Source of the DNA: JAABVD01 sp965204545
GTDB taxonomy: Bacteria; Verrucomicrobiota; Verrucomicrobiia; Opitutales; UBA2995
DNA length: 64,000 bases
Assembly (NCBI GenBank): GCA_965204545.1
Contig: CBDBFA010000003.1
Coordinates: forward strand, 2,294,001 to 2,358,000
Direction: 5' to 3'
This document shows, piece by piece, positions 32,339 through 41,133 of this stretch. Numbering within the stretch: position 1 is the stretch's first letter; each line of letters begins with the position of its first letter. The translations under genes were made by a program, and so were the position numbers. A model generated the notes under the pieces. It searched no databases. It saw nothing but the letters and a program-made list of their open reading frames with translations, and was not told the origin of the DNA.

Positions 32339-35300
32339 TCATTCACTCTCAAGGGCACCGACGTCCCGGCCATCGCCTTTGGGCGCATTCCCAAAAAAGT
32401 CTTTCAGGAAAGGTCCATTGAATTGCCATTCGTAGAGTTCTTCGATGGTGGTCTCGGCGTCCTCCAAGGTTCCCTTGGCCAGTCGCAGGTAATCGATGCT
32501 GCCGTGGAAGAAGCCGGTTTTGTCATCGGTGACGACGCGTTCGACGGAAATCTCATCCACCACGACGTACTTGTCGGTGTAAGAGGATTCGCCGAAGGGA
32601 GTGATTCCGAATCTCTCCACTGAAGACCAGTCGGCTGCTCCGCTGGACCAGACCGGGACGTGAAAGTCTGACCTGGGCGCCGCTATCCTGGTCCAGCCCC
32701 CTCTGCTCCCGGTTAGCTGAAATGTGAAGGCGCTGGCATTTCCCGCCGTGTCGTGAACCTGGAAATTCGCCCTGCTGGAGATATCGCTCTTGATCCAGAA
32801 GCTGATTTCTTTGTCCGCCGAAAGATCCAGTGAATCCTGGGCTTCCGACGTCATGAGCCCGGCCGGAATAAAGATGGAGAACCACTGGGTGGCAGCGGGA
32901 ACATCGACCCTCAAAGCGGTCATTCCACCGTACCGAGGCGTGTCGGAGACCACCGATAGAGTCGCATTATTCGAATTGTTGATGGAGATACTTTCTATAG
33001 AACTCAGCTCTTCAAAATCGATGAGCGCCTGAGTCTCGACAGCTGACATTCCGGATAGCCTGCCCACGGTGAAATCGAGCTGATTCTCCAACGAAGCGGA
33101 GGTGGCCAACGACCCCTCCTGATCGATCAGCGCTGGCTGGCCGTCGATGTAGACCCGTGCCTGCCGACCGGCTCGGTCCACTTCGGCTATCAGGTGATGC
33201 CACTGGTCGTCATTGACCGTCCCGAGTGTGGTGGCGGAGTAACTCCGCCCCAATCCAAAGTTCAACCTCAGTTGAGCCCTGCCGCCGTCATCGATCGACA
33301 GATGATAGCCCACCTCTTCATCTCCCTTGGAGACTAACGTTCCTCCCGTTTGGTTGGCGCTCGTTCTGAAGACGATTTCAATCAGGAAATTCTCCGTTCC
33401 CGCATCCAGGGTAACCCGTTGGTTTCCGGCAATCGTCCCGCTCCCCCAGTCGTTAGTCCATGTGTAGCTGGATTTGGTGGATGCGTCGGAAATGCTGGCG
33501 TACTGGTCCGTTCCATTAAAGCTCAGGGCCCCGTCCACCCAATCCTCCAGCAAGCCCGGGTGGTAATCTTCTTCCCGGACGTTGAACCCGGTAAGATCGT
33601 GTCGCCGGATCTGGAGAAACTGTTGTGTGTTTCGCCATTCGGTGTTGGCATAGAGGTGCTCATCGAAAATGGATGCGGGATTTGCACGGTTCTTGAAGAA
33701 CGGCCACTCCCCCGCCACCTTGTAGAGTCCCCAAGGCACGAACACCTTCACGCCACCGTCAATTCCCGGGGAACCCGAGACCGGGCGAAAGTCGTGGGCG
33801 GCCGCATCCTTCACGTAGGACTCGGAAAGTATGGTTCCCGTTTCCGAGGTGAGGGTCGCGGTAGTGGTCCCGGGATCAAGGGAATTCTGCCAGTTCTCCT
33901 TGGTCGGATGCTTGGTCAAACCGTTTCCGAGTGCGAAATAATCGACGTCACCGTGGAAGGTGTTTTTCGCGTACCCGACGGTCGCGAGTTCGTCGGCGCC
34001 GACCCCTCTCCACAGGTAGGCGTAGCCGATGTCGAGGAAAGCATTGGCCAGGTAGCGGCAACCCGTGCCCTCGCGCCAGGTCCTCGATTGCCCAACCGCG
34101 AAATTGTAGAAGGTGTTGTGAAAGAGGTGAGTTTGAATCGAAATCGTCTCCATGAATCCCGTCGAGCTGTAGAACCGGTCGTCAACGTCGTTGTTCGTTC
34201 CCCATCCTATATTGTTGAAAGCAAACGACTTATAGCTGTGGTCGAAGTAGTAGGCGGGTGCCATGTTGTTCTCATACACCTCCCCGAAGTTGCTATTTCC
34301 AAACGCGGGGCTCGGATTGCCGAGCCAGGAGTATCCGCGGTGGCCCACCGCATTGCCGGAGATATTGCTGAACACATAGGACGGACCCACCCCCCAGGAG
34401 GCGATTCCCCCCCAATCATTGCTCCGCAGCAGGGTGTTTGTCACCCTGTTGTGGTGCACGAGTATCCGGTTCAGCGGACTCACCCAGTTGCGAAACTTGT
34501 TGGTCGGGCTCGAGAACCGGCTATTTACGGCCTGAATGCCAGAGCCGTAGGTCCTGTCCACAATATTGTGGGCAATTTCGACCAGTTCCCCCCCTCGCAC
34601 CGCCACGGCGTGACAGGCTTCGCCCAGGGCCGGGCGCATCCCTATGTCATAAATGTGGTTTCGCAGTATTGCGACGTGCTTCAGGTGTCCCTGCGGTTCG
34701 CTCTCCGGAAAGAGGCGGAATCCCCACATGGTCCCGCAACCGTGGCTCAAGGCGATCGCATTCTGTTGGGTAAACCGAACTGTGCTGTCGGACAACTCGA
34801 TGAAGTCCCCCACGTCGCCGTCACGTAACGGGTAATAGAGCAATGCCTTGATCACGTGCTCGAACGCGCAATGCGACACCTTGATGTGGGAGCTGTCCCC
34901 GTAGACGCGGACGGCCGCCGTCTCGTAGTTTTCGACAAACCAGTTTTCGATGTTCTCGAACCGGAAGGAGAGGCCGGAGATCTCGATGTGGCGCCTGTTT
35001 GCGATGTCGATCATGGCAGGATGATGGGCAATCTCGATCTGCCTGCCGTTGGGGTTCTGATCGCCCGGGAGTCGCAAGTAAAGGGTGGGGGAGCCCACGC
35101 CCTGGTGGAAATAAAACTCCCCGGGAGAGTCGAGAAACTGCGGTTTGTCCTCGAGGAAATACCGGCATTTGGTGGTTGGGGAACGGCCCTGGTTTGCGAT
35201 CCAATCGACCCAGATGGAGAAGGATACGGAGCGATCGCCTGGCGAGTAACGCTTGACCGTGGTCGGGTGCCCGTATCCGGCATAACTGTGCTGCTCGGTC

Positions 35301-36601
35301 CAAACGGTCGCGTCCTTGTAGAACTCCGGATCGGGTTCAACGAGATTGACGCTGTCGACAAGGATGGTTTCCTGATTTTGAAGGTGGCTGTCGGCGTTAC
35401 GGTAGACCCTCCCATTGGTGATAATCTTGCCGTTGAGGCCGCCGAGATTGTCACTGTCGTCCAAGCTAACGGTCAGATAGCTGCTCGAAATGCCGGTGAT
35501 GACGATCGTGCTCCGCGCTCGGTTCGCTTCGATCTCGGTGGGTGTCTCATCCCCGTCCGAAATCCAGATCTTCTCCCCCACCGAAAAGCCTTCTGTGCCA
35601 AGCGTATCCTCGGTGGATCTTAAACGTATTCTGCCGCTGGATTTTTCATCCGTCCAGATCCACCATTCTTCCATCGGATAGTTTGGATTTGTGATTTCCC
35701 AATCCGGCTCCCGCGCCACGTGAATCGGCGTAATGGCGCCGCCCTCAGCAAGCCAAGCCAATCGCGGGGTGAAATCGATGTCTAGATCGATTGCCCAGAT
35801 CCGGTCGCGGTCGGATTCCGGAAAGGGCATGCCGTCGCTCTCCGAGTAGGGCGTCCAGGTACCATCGACCCGCATCGATCCCGCCAGCACCGCCTCCCCG
35901 CTTCCCCAGGTTGGATCCGAGGTGAGCCGAATCGGATTGCCCGTTGCGCCGGACTCATCGGCAGTGAGCATCCCGCGATAAATAACCCCGCGCTTGAATA
36001 CATAGGTGTGGATGCCCGAGGCAGATGCCGCACTGCCGGTTGCTTGCGGGTCCCAGGGATGATGCTTCCAAGGACGCTCCCGCGTTCCCGGATTGGCGTC
36101 ATCGCCCTTCTCGTAGTCTATGAATTTCCGGGACGATCCGGCCATAAATTCAAAGGGCTCCGGTTCCCAATCAAGGAATGGAAATCCAGTCTTCACATTC
36201 ACTCGTGCAAACATCTTCCCCATCATTGGCGCGGCGCTTTGCCAGGTCTGCGCCACCCTCCCATTCACCGCTTCCAAACTGCTGAGCAGAACGCCCGCGG
36301 TCCAATTTGTGAGGTCAGTAGAGAATTCTACCATCACGGACACATCACCGGCTGTGGCAAAGCGACGGAAAAGAAGGGTGAGGTGATCGGCTCCGTCCAA
36401 TTCGACCACCTGCACCTTGGGCGCTTCATCGGGCAAGCGCAGGTAGGGGTTTCCGGTCGAGGCCTGGATGGGGTCCGCCGCCCCTTCTCCCTCCCGGTCA
36501 GGCCGTAATAACAAGGAGGCGGACAAGAAATCTCCCTCTACCCCTTGCACGAGGGTCGGGGAGAGGGTTGCCATTACGCCCAAAATTCTCCAAAATTTCA
36601 T
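32339..36601 (-). CDS. Large exported right-handed beta-helix protein with split LamG domain
   Basis: A 1420-residue protein from the ATG at 36601; the frame extends to 36685 but those codons are repeat sequence. After a short leader (GVMATLSPTLVQG) and a beta domain come parallel beta-helix coils, about residues 460-880 (HIEISGLSFRFENIENWFVE, ILRNHIYDIG, RILVHHNRVTNT), closing with FRPVSGSPGIDGG. A LamG/concanavalin jelly roll follows (1024-1164), is interrupted by a galactose-binding-like domain (about 1191-1358) and resumes at FFHGSIDYLRLAKG to the end. Such helices are typical of polysaccharide lyases or sulfated-glycan hydrolases, but I cannot name a family. It is transcribed alone from the copy-2 promoter cassette. 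Confidence 0.8.
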   Translation of the reverse strand: MKFWRILGVMATLSPTLVQGVEGDFLSASLLLRPDREGEGAADPIQASTGNPYLRLPDEAPKVQVVELDGADHLTLLFRRFATAGDVSVMVEFSTDLTNWTAGVLLSSLEAVNGRVAQTWQSAAPMMGKMFARVNVKTGFPFLDWEPEPFEFMAGSSRKFIDYEKGDDANPGTRERPWKHHPWDPQATGSAASASGIHTYVFKRGVIYRGMLTADESGATGNPIRLTSDPTWGSGEAVLAGSMRVDGTWTPYSESDGMPFPESDRDRIWAIDLDIDFTPRLAWLAEGGAITPIHVAREPDWEITNPNYPMEEWWIWTDEKSSGRIRLRSTEDTLGTEGFSVGEKIWISDGDETPTEIEANRARSTIVITGISSSYLTVSLDDSDNLGGLNGKIITNGRVYRNADSHLQNQETILVDSVNLVEPDPEFYKDATVWTEQHSYAGYGHPTTVKRYSPGDRSVSFSIWVDWIANQGRSPTTKCRYFLEDKPQFLDSPGEFYFHQGVGSPTLYLRLPGDQNPNGRQIEIAHHPAMIDIANRRHIEISGLSFRFENIENWFVENYETAAVRVYGDSSHIKVSHCAFEHVIKALLYYPLRDGDVGDFIELSDSTVRFTQQNAIALSHGCGTMWGFRLFPESEPQGHLKHVAILRNHIYDIGMRPALGEACHAVAVRGGELVEIAHNIVDRTYGSGIQAVNSRFSSPTNKFRNWVSPLNRILVHHNRVTNTLLRSNDWGGIASWGVGPSYVFSNISGNAVGHRGYSWLGNPSPAFGNSNFGEVYENNMAPAYYFDHSYKSFAFNNIGWGTNNDVDDRFYSSTGFMETISIQTHLFHNTFYNFAVGQSRTWREGTGCRYLANAFLDIGYAYLWRGVGADELATVGYAKNTFHGDVDYFALGNGLTKHPTKENWQNSLDPGTTTATLTSETGTILSESYVKDAAAHDFRPVSGSPGIDGGVKVFVPWGLYKVAGEWPFFKNRANPASIFDEHLYANTEWRNTQQFLQIRRHDLTGFNVREEDYHPGLLEDWVDGALSFNGTDQYASISDASTKSSYTWTNDWGSGTIAGNQRVTLDAGTENFLIEIVFRTSANQTGGTLVSKGDEEVGYHLSIDDGGRAQLRLNFGLGRSYSATTLGTVNDDQWHHLIAEVDRAGRQARVYIDGQPALIDQEGSLATSASLENQLDFTVGRLSGMSAVETQALIDFEELSSIESISINNSNNATLSVVSDTPRYGGMTALRVDVPAATQWFSIFIPAGLMTSEAQDSLDLSADKEISFWIKSDISSRANFQVHDTAGNASAFTFQLTGSRGGWTRIAAPRSDFHVPVWSSGAADWSSVERFGITPFGESSYTDKYVVVDEISVERVVTDDKTGFFHGSIDYLRLAKGTLEDAETTIEELYEWQFNGPFLKDFFGNAPKGDGRDVGALESE

Positions 36602-36743
36602 AATTCCTGATTCCCAGCATCTATTATCAAGCATCCAGAAAGGGACTCTCGCAAAGCTCGCCAAGATCGCTAAGAAAAGGCACAAACTTGGCCTCGAAGG
36701 ATGAAATTCTACTGAGAGGAAAGTTGTTTTTTAATATTAGGGA

Positions 36744-36810
36744 TACTAAAACTATAGAGAATACCGGCCAAACTTACAATACCCTGATCAGGGGAGCCGA
36801 ATCGAAGATC
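36744..36810 (-). promoter_or_regulatory. Promoter-operator cassette, copy 2
   Basis: TTGTAA (36779-36774) and TATAGT (36756-36751) are again 17 bp apart on the minus strand, about 150 bp before the beta-helix gene. The palindrome CCCTGATCAGGG (36782-36793) sits at the same distance upstream as in copy 1 and here is perfect. The spacer differs from copy 1 at a few positions only. Confidence 0.65.
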
Positions 36811-37517
36811 CGCACTGCACAGCGCAGGATACGTTACACGGATAAACGTGATCGTGATCGATTGAGGGTGAAGAAGAGATTCTCGCAAAGCTCGCTAAGA
36901 GATAACGGAGGGGGGACATTCCTGTCCCCCACCACGCCAATCGGCGCGCCCCTATCTTCTACGCCAACGGCGTAAAACTCCAGAGCCCTTTGTGATAAAC
37001 GATACGCTTGGGATTGAATCGATGTGGAACCCCGTTGGGGTTCGTTATTTTTTACCCATTCCTACCCAGTGTGCGCTTTGCGACACTGGGCTTTGGAGTG
37101 GAACTGCGTTGCAGTTCAATGCAGGACAGAACGGAGGAATTAAATGAGCTCATCTATTTTCCCGATTAACCGATTCAAACATCTGGTTATAACGCCAACG
37201 GCGTTAAACCCCAAAGCCCAGCGTCATGACCCGGAACGGAGGATGTAAGTAAACCCATCTATTGCCCCGATCCACCGATTCAATTATCTGGCTTTTACGC
37301 CAAAGGCGTTAGACTCCAAAGCCCACCTTTGCGCAGTTGGGTTACCGATATTAACGCCGAAGGTGTTAAACTCCAAAGCCCAGTGTCGCGTAGCGCACGC
37401 TGGGTTACTGATCACCCAAATGATCGAACCCCAACGGGGTTCCACAAATAATCCCCAAAATCCCAATCAAATAGATCAAACATCCAGTATCCAGCATCCA
37501 GCATCCAGCATCGAGCA
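36811..37517. repeat. Mosaic repeat island 3
   Basis: Pieces include a GATCGT run (about 36843-36866), CTCGCAAAGCTCGC, the GGGGGGACATTCCTGTCCCCC palindrome (about 36911-36931), AACCCCGTTGGGGTTC (about 37029), GTGCGCTTTGCGACACTGGG, repeated CCGATTNACCGATTCAA blocks, TTAACGCCGAAGGTGTTAA, its CACTGGGCTTTGGAG partner in both orientations, GAACCCCAACGGGGTTCC, and heptamers (about 37476-37530) that run into the last codons of the epimerase gene. No gene is seen. A smaller piece, 36603-36680, lies in the leader of the beta-helix gene. Confidence 0.75.
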
Positions 37518-38255
37518 TCAAGAATCCAGAATGGCAAATGCGTCATGCTTGGGCTCATACCCGAGGACGGATTGGGCACGCCCAATGTCCAGAAGCTTCT
37601 CACGGTTGTCCGAAAGGGCATTGAAAATTCCAAATTTCAAATCTTCCGGAGCTTCGATGGCCAGCTTCGCGAGTTGAGCGAAATCCTCGGCGCTTAGAAA
37701 CACTTTCCGGGCAAATAAGCTGTCCATGGGAGGATCGGACAACTGCTTTTTCGATTCATTTAATGGAAGGGTCCATCCCATTCGGAAGCATATGCAGGAC
37801 AGCCCATGCCGTTCACTGTAATAGCGCCCCAGGGCTTCCCCATAGGCCTTTGAGGCGCCATACAGGGAAGACGGGCAAACCAACTCGTCGGGAATCGGTT
37901 GTTCCCGTATCGTACCATTGGACACATTTACACTACTCGCAAATACCACCCGCCGGACACCCGACCGAAAAGCTGCTTCGAAGGCGTTGTAAGAACCGTG
38001 AATGTTAGGCCCCACCAAATCCTCAAATCCCGCATCCGGTTCGCGCTGACCTGCCAAATGTACCAGGACAGATGCACCTTTCAACAAATCGGTAAAGGTA
38101 TCCAGGTCTGTGATATCGAGATGTGCGAATGGGAAAGGCCAATCTTCAGGCCTGTTTCTTGCGCATGTCATCAACTCATAGCCCAACTCATTGAGGCTGT
38201 GGCAAAGCGGCCTTCCCACGTCCCCGGTTGCGCCGGTTATCAGGATATTTTTCAA
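37518..38255 (-). CDS. NAD-dependent epimerase/dehydratase family protein
   Basis: A 245-residue extended SDR. The NAD motif is ITGATGDVG near residue 6, with SSVNVSN and the catalytic YGASK (YxxxK) later. It opens with a non-ATG codon: TTG at 38255 gives MKNILITGATG, while another TTG at 38276 would overlap the upstream gene by 14 bp. I take the former. The C-terminus (DAFAILDS) is encoded within a heptamer repeat run. It is the second gene after the enolase-superfamily gene, so probably oxidises or epimerises a sugar or sugar acid in the same pathway; uronate dehydrogenase-like proteins have this length and would feed a sugar-acid dehydratase. Confidence 0.82.
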   Translation of the reverse strand: MKNILITGATGDVGRPLCHSLNELGYELMTCARNRPEDWPFPFAHLDITDLDTFTDLLKGASVLVHLAGQREPDAGFEDLVGPNIHGSYNAFEAAFRSGVRRVVFASSVNVSNGTIREQPIPDELVCPSSLYGASKAYGEALGRYYSERHGLSCICFRMGWTLPLNESKKQLSDPPMDSLFARKVFLSAEDFAQLAKLAIEAPEDLKFGIFNALSDNREKLLDIGRAQSVLGYEPKHDAFAILDS

Positions 38256-38262
38256 AATGAAT

Positions 38263-39462
38263 TTACTTGGCGCCAACGTAACCTTCTCGAGGAGGATACG
38301 ATGATAATTTCTCCTCTATCACGTCTGCCCCAAGCCCGGGTTGATCTCCGAGGACCAGATCTCCCTCGTTAAAGATATCCGCTATGGGTCGGGTGATGAT
38401 CTCGTCTCGCCAGGGGGCGTCATCATAATCAAATTCCATTCCGAACAAGTTTCTGACGGTAGCACAGAGATGGGCAGATGCCAGCGTGCAGATGGGACCG
38501 GTGCAGTTGTGTGGAGTAAATAATACATCGTGAAGCTGTGCCAGTTCAGCAACCTTCCGCCCAATTGTGATTCCATTCCAGCCGATATCCGGCATCACGT
38601 AGTCTTGAGCATACACCTGCAGGTATTCCCTGAATTGCTCCGGTCCGTAGAGGCTTTCCCCCGTACAGATGGGGGTCCGTGTAGATTCCCGTATGGTCCG
38701 CAGCGCCTTGGGGTCCCAGGATTCCACTTCCATCCAGAGCAGCTCGTAGGGTTCCAGGGCCCGGGCCAAACGAATCGCCCCACCCAGCTTGAAGGTGAAG
38801 GCGGTGTCCAACGCTATTCCCACATCCCGCCCAAGGTTTTCGCGGAAGGCGCCAATTACCTTCCGGGCGACCTCCTCCACCTCAGGTGTGCACTCTCCAT
38901 TGTGGGGATAAAAGAATTTGGCATATACCTCCTGACCCATTTGCCCGAATTCCTCCAAGGGCAGCAAATTAGTCTTTATGTAGCGGAACCCGGCATTCCT
39001 GACCTCATGGCACAGGTCGGCCATGTCATCCAGTGTTTTGATTTTCTTCAGGCCCAGTCGGTCGGCATTAATTATTCGCTCCAATCCGCAGTGGCTCCAG
39101 TATAAGGGAATCCGGTCCCTCACTTTTCCGCCCAGGAGTTCATACACGGGGATCCCCAGCGCTTTCGCCTTGATATCGTGCAAGGCAATGTCGATCCCTG
39201 CTATTGCCTTGTAGGAAATTCCGCCAAAATGACGGATGCTCATTTCGATCAACTCGTTGGTAAGACGATTGATTTCAAACGGATTCTTTCCCACCAGAAC
39301 TTTTGAGAACTCCTCAACAGCCGCTTTTACCGCGCTCGGAAATCTCCAGTCAGAACATTCCCCCCAGCCGATCAAGCCGGGTTCATCCGTCTCGACCCGG
39401 ATAAATGTCCAGGGCCGAAATCCTCCATCGCAGATATGAACTCTCGTATCCGTTATTTTCAC
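38263..39462 (-). CDS. Mandelate racemase/muconate lactonizing enzyme-type sugar-acid dehydratase
   Basis: A 399-residue enolase-superfamily protein. The metal ligands are the Asp of IALDTAF, the Glu of WMEVES and the Glu of CTGESL; the Lys of YIKTNLL and the His of FTPHNCTGP are the likely acid/base residues, with MEFDYDD near the end. The AIAGIDIALHDIKAKALG segment is typical of galactonate/gluconate-type acid-sugar dehydratases, which remove water to give 2-keto-3-deoxy acids. The following epimerase gene may supply its acid. The likely substrate is a hexonate or a related 6-deoxy acid; eye inspection cannot decide. Confidence 0.87.
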   Translation of the reverse strand: MKITDTRVHICDGGFRPWTFIRVETDEPGLIGWGECSDWRFPSAVKAAVEEFSKVLVGKNPFEINRLTNELIEMSIRHFGGISYKAIAGIDIALHDIKAKALGIPVYELLGGKVRDRIPLYWSHCGLERIINADRLGLKKIKTLDDMADLCHEVRNAGFRYIKTNLLPLEEFGQMGQEVYAKFFYPHNGECTPEVEEVARKVIGAFRENLGRDVGIALDTAFTFKLGGAIRLARALEPYELLWMEVESWDPKALRTIRESTRTPICTGESLYGPEQFREYLQVYAQDYVMPDIGWNGITIGRKVAELAQLHDVLFTPHNCTGPICTLASAHLCATVRNLFGMEFDYDDAPWRDEIITRPIADIFNEGDLVLGDQPGLGADVIEEKLSSYPPREGYVGAK

Positions 39463-39466
39463 TTTA

Positions 39467-40120
39467 CTGTCATGTCCTGTTATACATGTTCACACAATCG
39501 GCGGACTTTTCGAGGATTGAATTGGCCTTTAGCAAATTTGAATTCTTGGAGGGATTAACCACAGAGGACACAGAGAGCACAGAGGTGCTGAAATTAATCG
39601 TGATCGAAGAAGAGGAAACGAAATAGCCACAAAACGCACAAAAAGCGCAAAAGGGGGAAAGCAGATGAACCACGGATTAGAATCCAGCGTCAAGCATCGA
39701 GAACGGTACTCTCGCAAAGCTCGCCAAGATGCGCCAAAGGCGCGGATTATATAACGGAGGGGGGACATTCCTGTCCCCCGTAACGCCGGAAGGCAGGTAC
39801 CCCTTTACGCCAACGGCGTTAAACTCCAAAGCCCAGCGTCGCGCAGCGCACGCTGGGTTACCGATTCCCATACGATCGAACCCCAACGGGGTTCCACTAA
39901 AGGCGCCCAATGGCGCCAATTAAGAATTAAGAATTAGGAATTGGGAGATAGATGAACCACGGATAATCGTGATCATGATCGAAAGAAGAGGAGGGGGGAT
40001 GCGCCGAGGCCGCCAATGAGGAATTAGGAATTTCAAATACGCTACGCTGGAATGGAAACGAGTTGTAAACTGAACCACTCCTTTTCCATCATCCGTGTCT
40101 ATCCGTGTAATCCGCGGTTT
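39467..40120. repeat. Mosaic repeat island 4
   Basis: Pieces: GTCATGTCCTGTTATACATG (relative of 12433-12490), ACCACAGAGGACACAGAGAG, a GATCGA piece, heptamers (about 39680-39705), CTCGCAAAGCTCGCCAAG, the GGGGGGACATTCCTGTCCCCC palindrome (about 39757-39779), TACGCCAACGGCGTTAAA, CCAAAGCCCAGCGTCGCGC, GAACCCCAACGGGGTTCCA, AAGAATTAAGAATTAGG, ATAATCGTGATCATGATCG, and CCGTGTCTATCCGTGTAATC. No gene is seen in these 650 bp. Confidence 0.75.
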
Positions 40121-40137
40121 ATAAAAGGGAAATTCTC

Positions 40138-41133
40138 ATGAACAAGAAGATCGTTTTTCAAGACACTGAAACCGTAATTTGCACGGAAGCCGATACCCCG
40201 ACAATCTCCACCGCGGAAGACATCCTGATTCAAACCAGCGCCAGCATCGTCAGCGCCGGCACCGAACTTTCCATCTGGGCCGGACTGGAATCCTGGGCTC
40301 CCCTGCCCAATACACCCGGGTATGGAAGTGTCGGCAAAGTACTGGAAGTTGGAAAGGCTGTTGATTCAGTGGTTCCCGGTGACCTCATCTTCACGCACGG
40401 ACCACACCAGAAGTTTGCCTTGGCCAAGAACTATGCCCAGAAAGTTCCTCAGGGCCTCGATCCAAAAGTGGCTGTCCTTACCCGCATGGCCGCCGTCTCA
40501 ATCACCGCTGTCCTGGTTTCCGACAGGAAAATCGGAGACACGGTAGCTGTATGCGGTCTTGGGCTCGTCGGTAACCTTGCCGCTCAACTCTTCGCTCTTT
40601 CAGGATGTAAGGTAGTCGGCATCGATGTGAGTCCGGCCCGACTCGCCATCCTGCAAAAGTGCGGTGTCGAAACTGTCATCGATGCCAAAACCGATGTCCG
40701 CGGAGAACTCGAAAACCTGACCGGGGGTCGCGGTCTGCATGCCTTTGTCGACGCCACTGGATTGCCGGGGGTTGTCGAGTCTTCCATCGGGGCCATTGCA
40801 CCCGGAGGGGAATGCATTTTACTGGGCACACCTCGGGGCGAAGTCGCAGGAGACCTTGTCCCCTTGTTCCGCTCCATTCACTTGGCCGACCGGAATATCC
40901 GGTTCAAAGGCGCCCATGAATGGCGTTTCCCACGCTATCGATCGCAGACGAAGGACAGTCAAACTTCCATTGAACAGAACAATGAAAAACTGCTGAGTCT
41001 GCTCGCCGAAGGCAAACTCGTTTCTTCCCCTCTTTTGACGCACGTCCTAAGTCCCGGGGAGGCTCCTGCTGCCTATCAGGCGCTCCGTGACCGGGATGAA
41101 AAGTACCTTGGCGTAGTTATCGATTGGGATTAA
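40138..41133 (+). CDS. Medium-chain dehydrogenase/reductase (zinc-type alcohol dehydrogenase-like)
   Basis: A 331-residue MDR protein. The GroES-like part has SAGTELSIW where zinc enzymes have the Cys of GICGTD, and no structural-zinc Cys cluster is visible, so the protein may lack zinc. The cofactor site is CGLGLVGNLAAQLF near residues 141-154, with GIDVSP after it favouring NAD. PGYGSVGKV and GDLIFTHGPH mark the fold. AAGGGA precedes the ATG. It is convergent with the GPH symporter gene, their ends overlapping by 4 bp, and probably oxidises a sugar or glycoside alcohol delivered by the surrounding pathway. Confidence 0.82.
   Translation: MNKKIVFQDTETVICTEADTPTISTAEDILIQTSASIVSAGTELSIWAGLESWAPLPNTPGYGSVGKVLEVGKAVDSVVPGDLIFTHGPHQKFALAKNYAQKVPQGLDPKVAVLTRMAAVSITAVLVSDRKIGDTVAVCGLGLVGNLAAQLFALSGCKVVGIDVSPARLAILQKCGVETVIDAKTDVRGELENLTGGRGLHAFVDATGLPGVVESSIGAIAPGGECILLGTPRGEVAGDLVPLFRSIHLADRNIRFKGAHEWRFPRYRSQTKDSQTSIEQNNEKLLSLLAEGKLVSSPLLTHVLSPGEAPAAYQALRDRDEKYLGVVIDWD

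Noticed and set aside
33350..34828. A 492-codon open frame antisense to the beta-helix gene
   Set aside because: No domain pattern, no plausible start signal, and the opposite strand encodes a coherent multidomain protein.
36604..36685. The 28-codon extension of the beta-helix protein
   Set aside because: It is encoded by heptamers and the CTCGCAAAGC repeat, while MKFWRILGVMATLS gives a proper leader.
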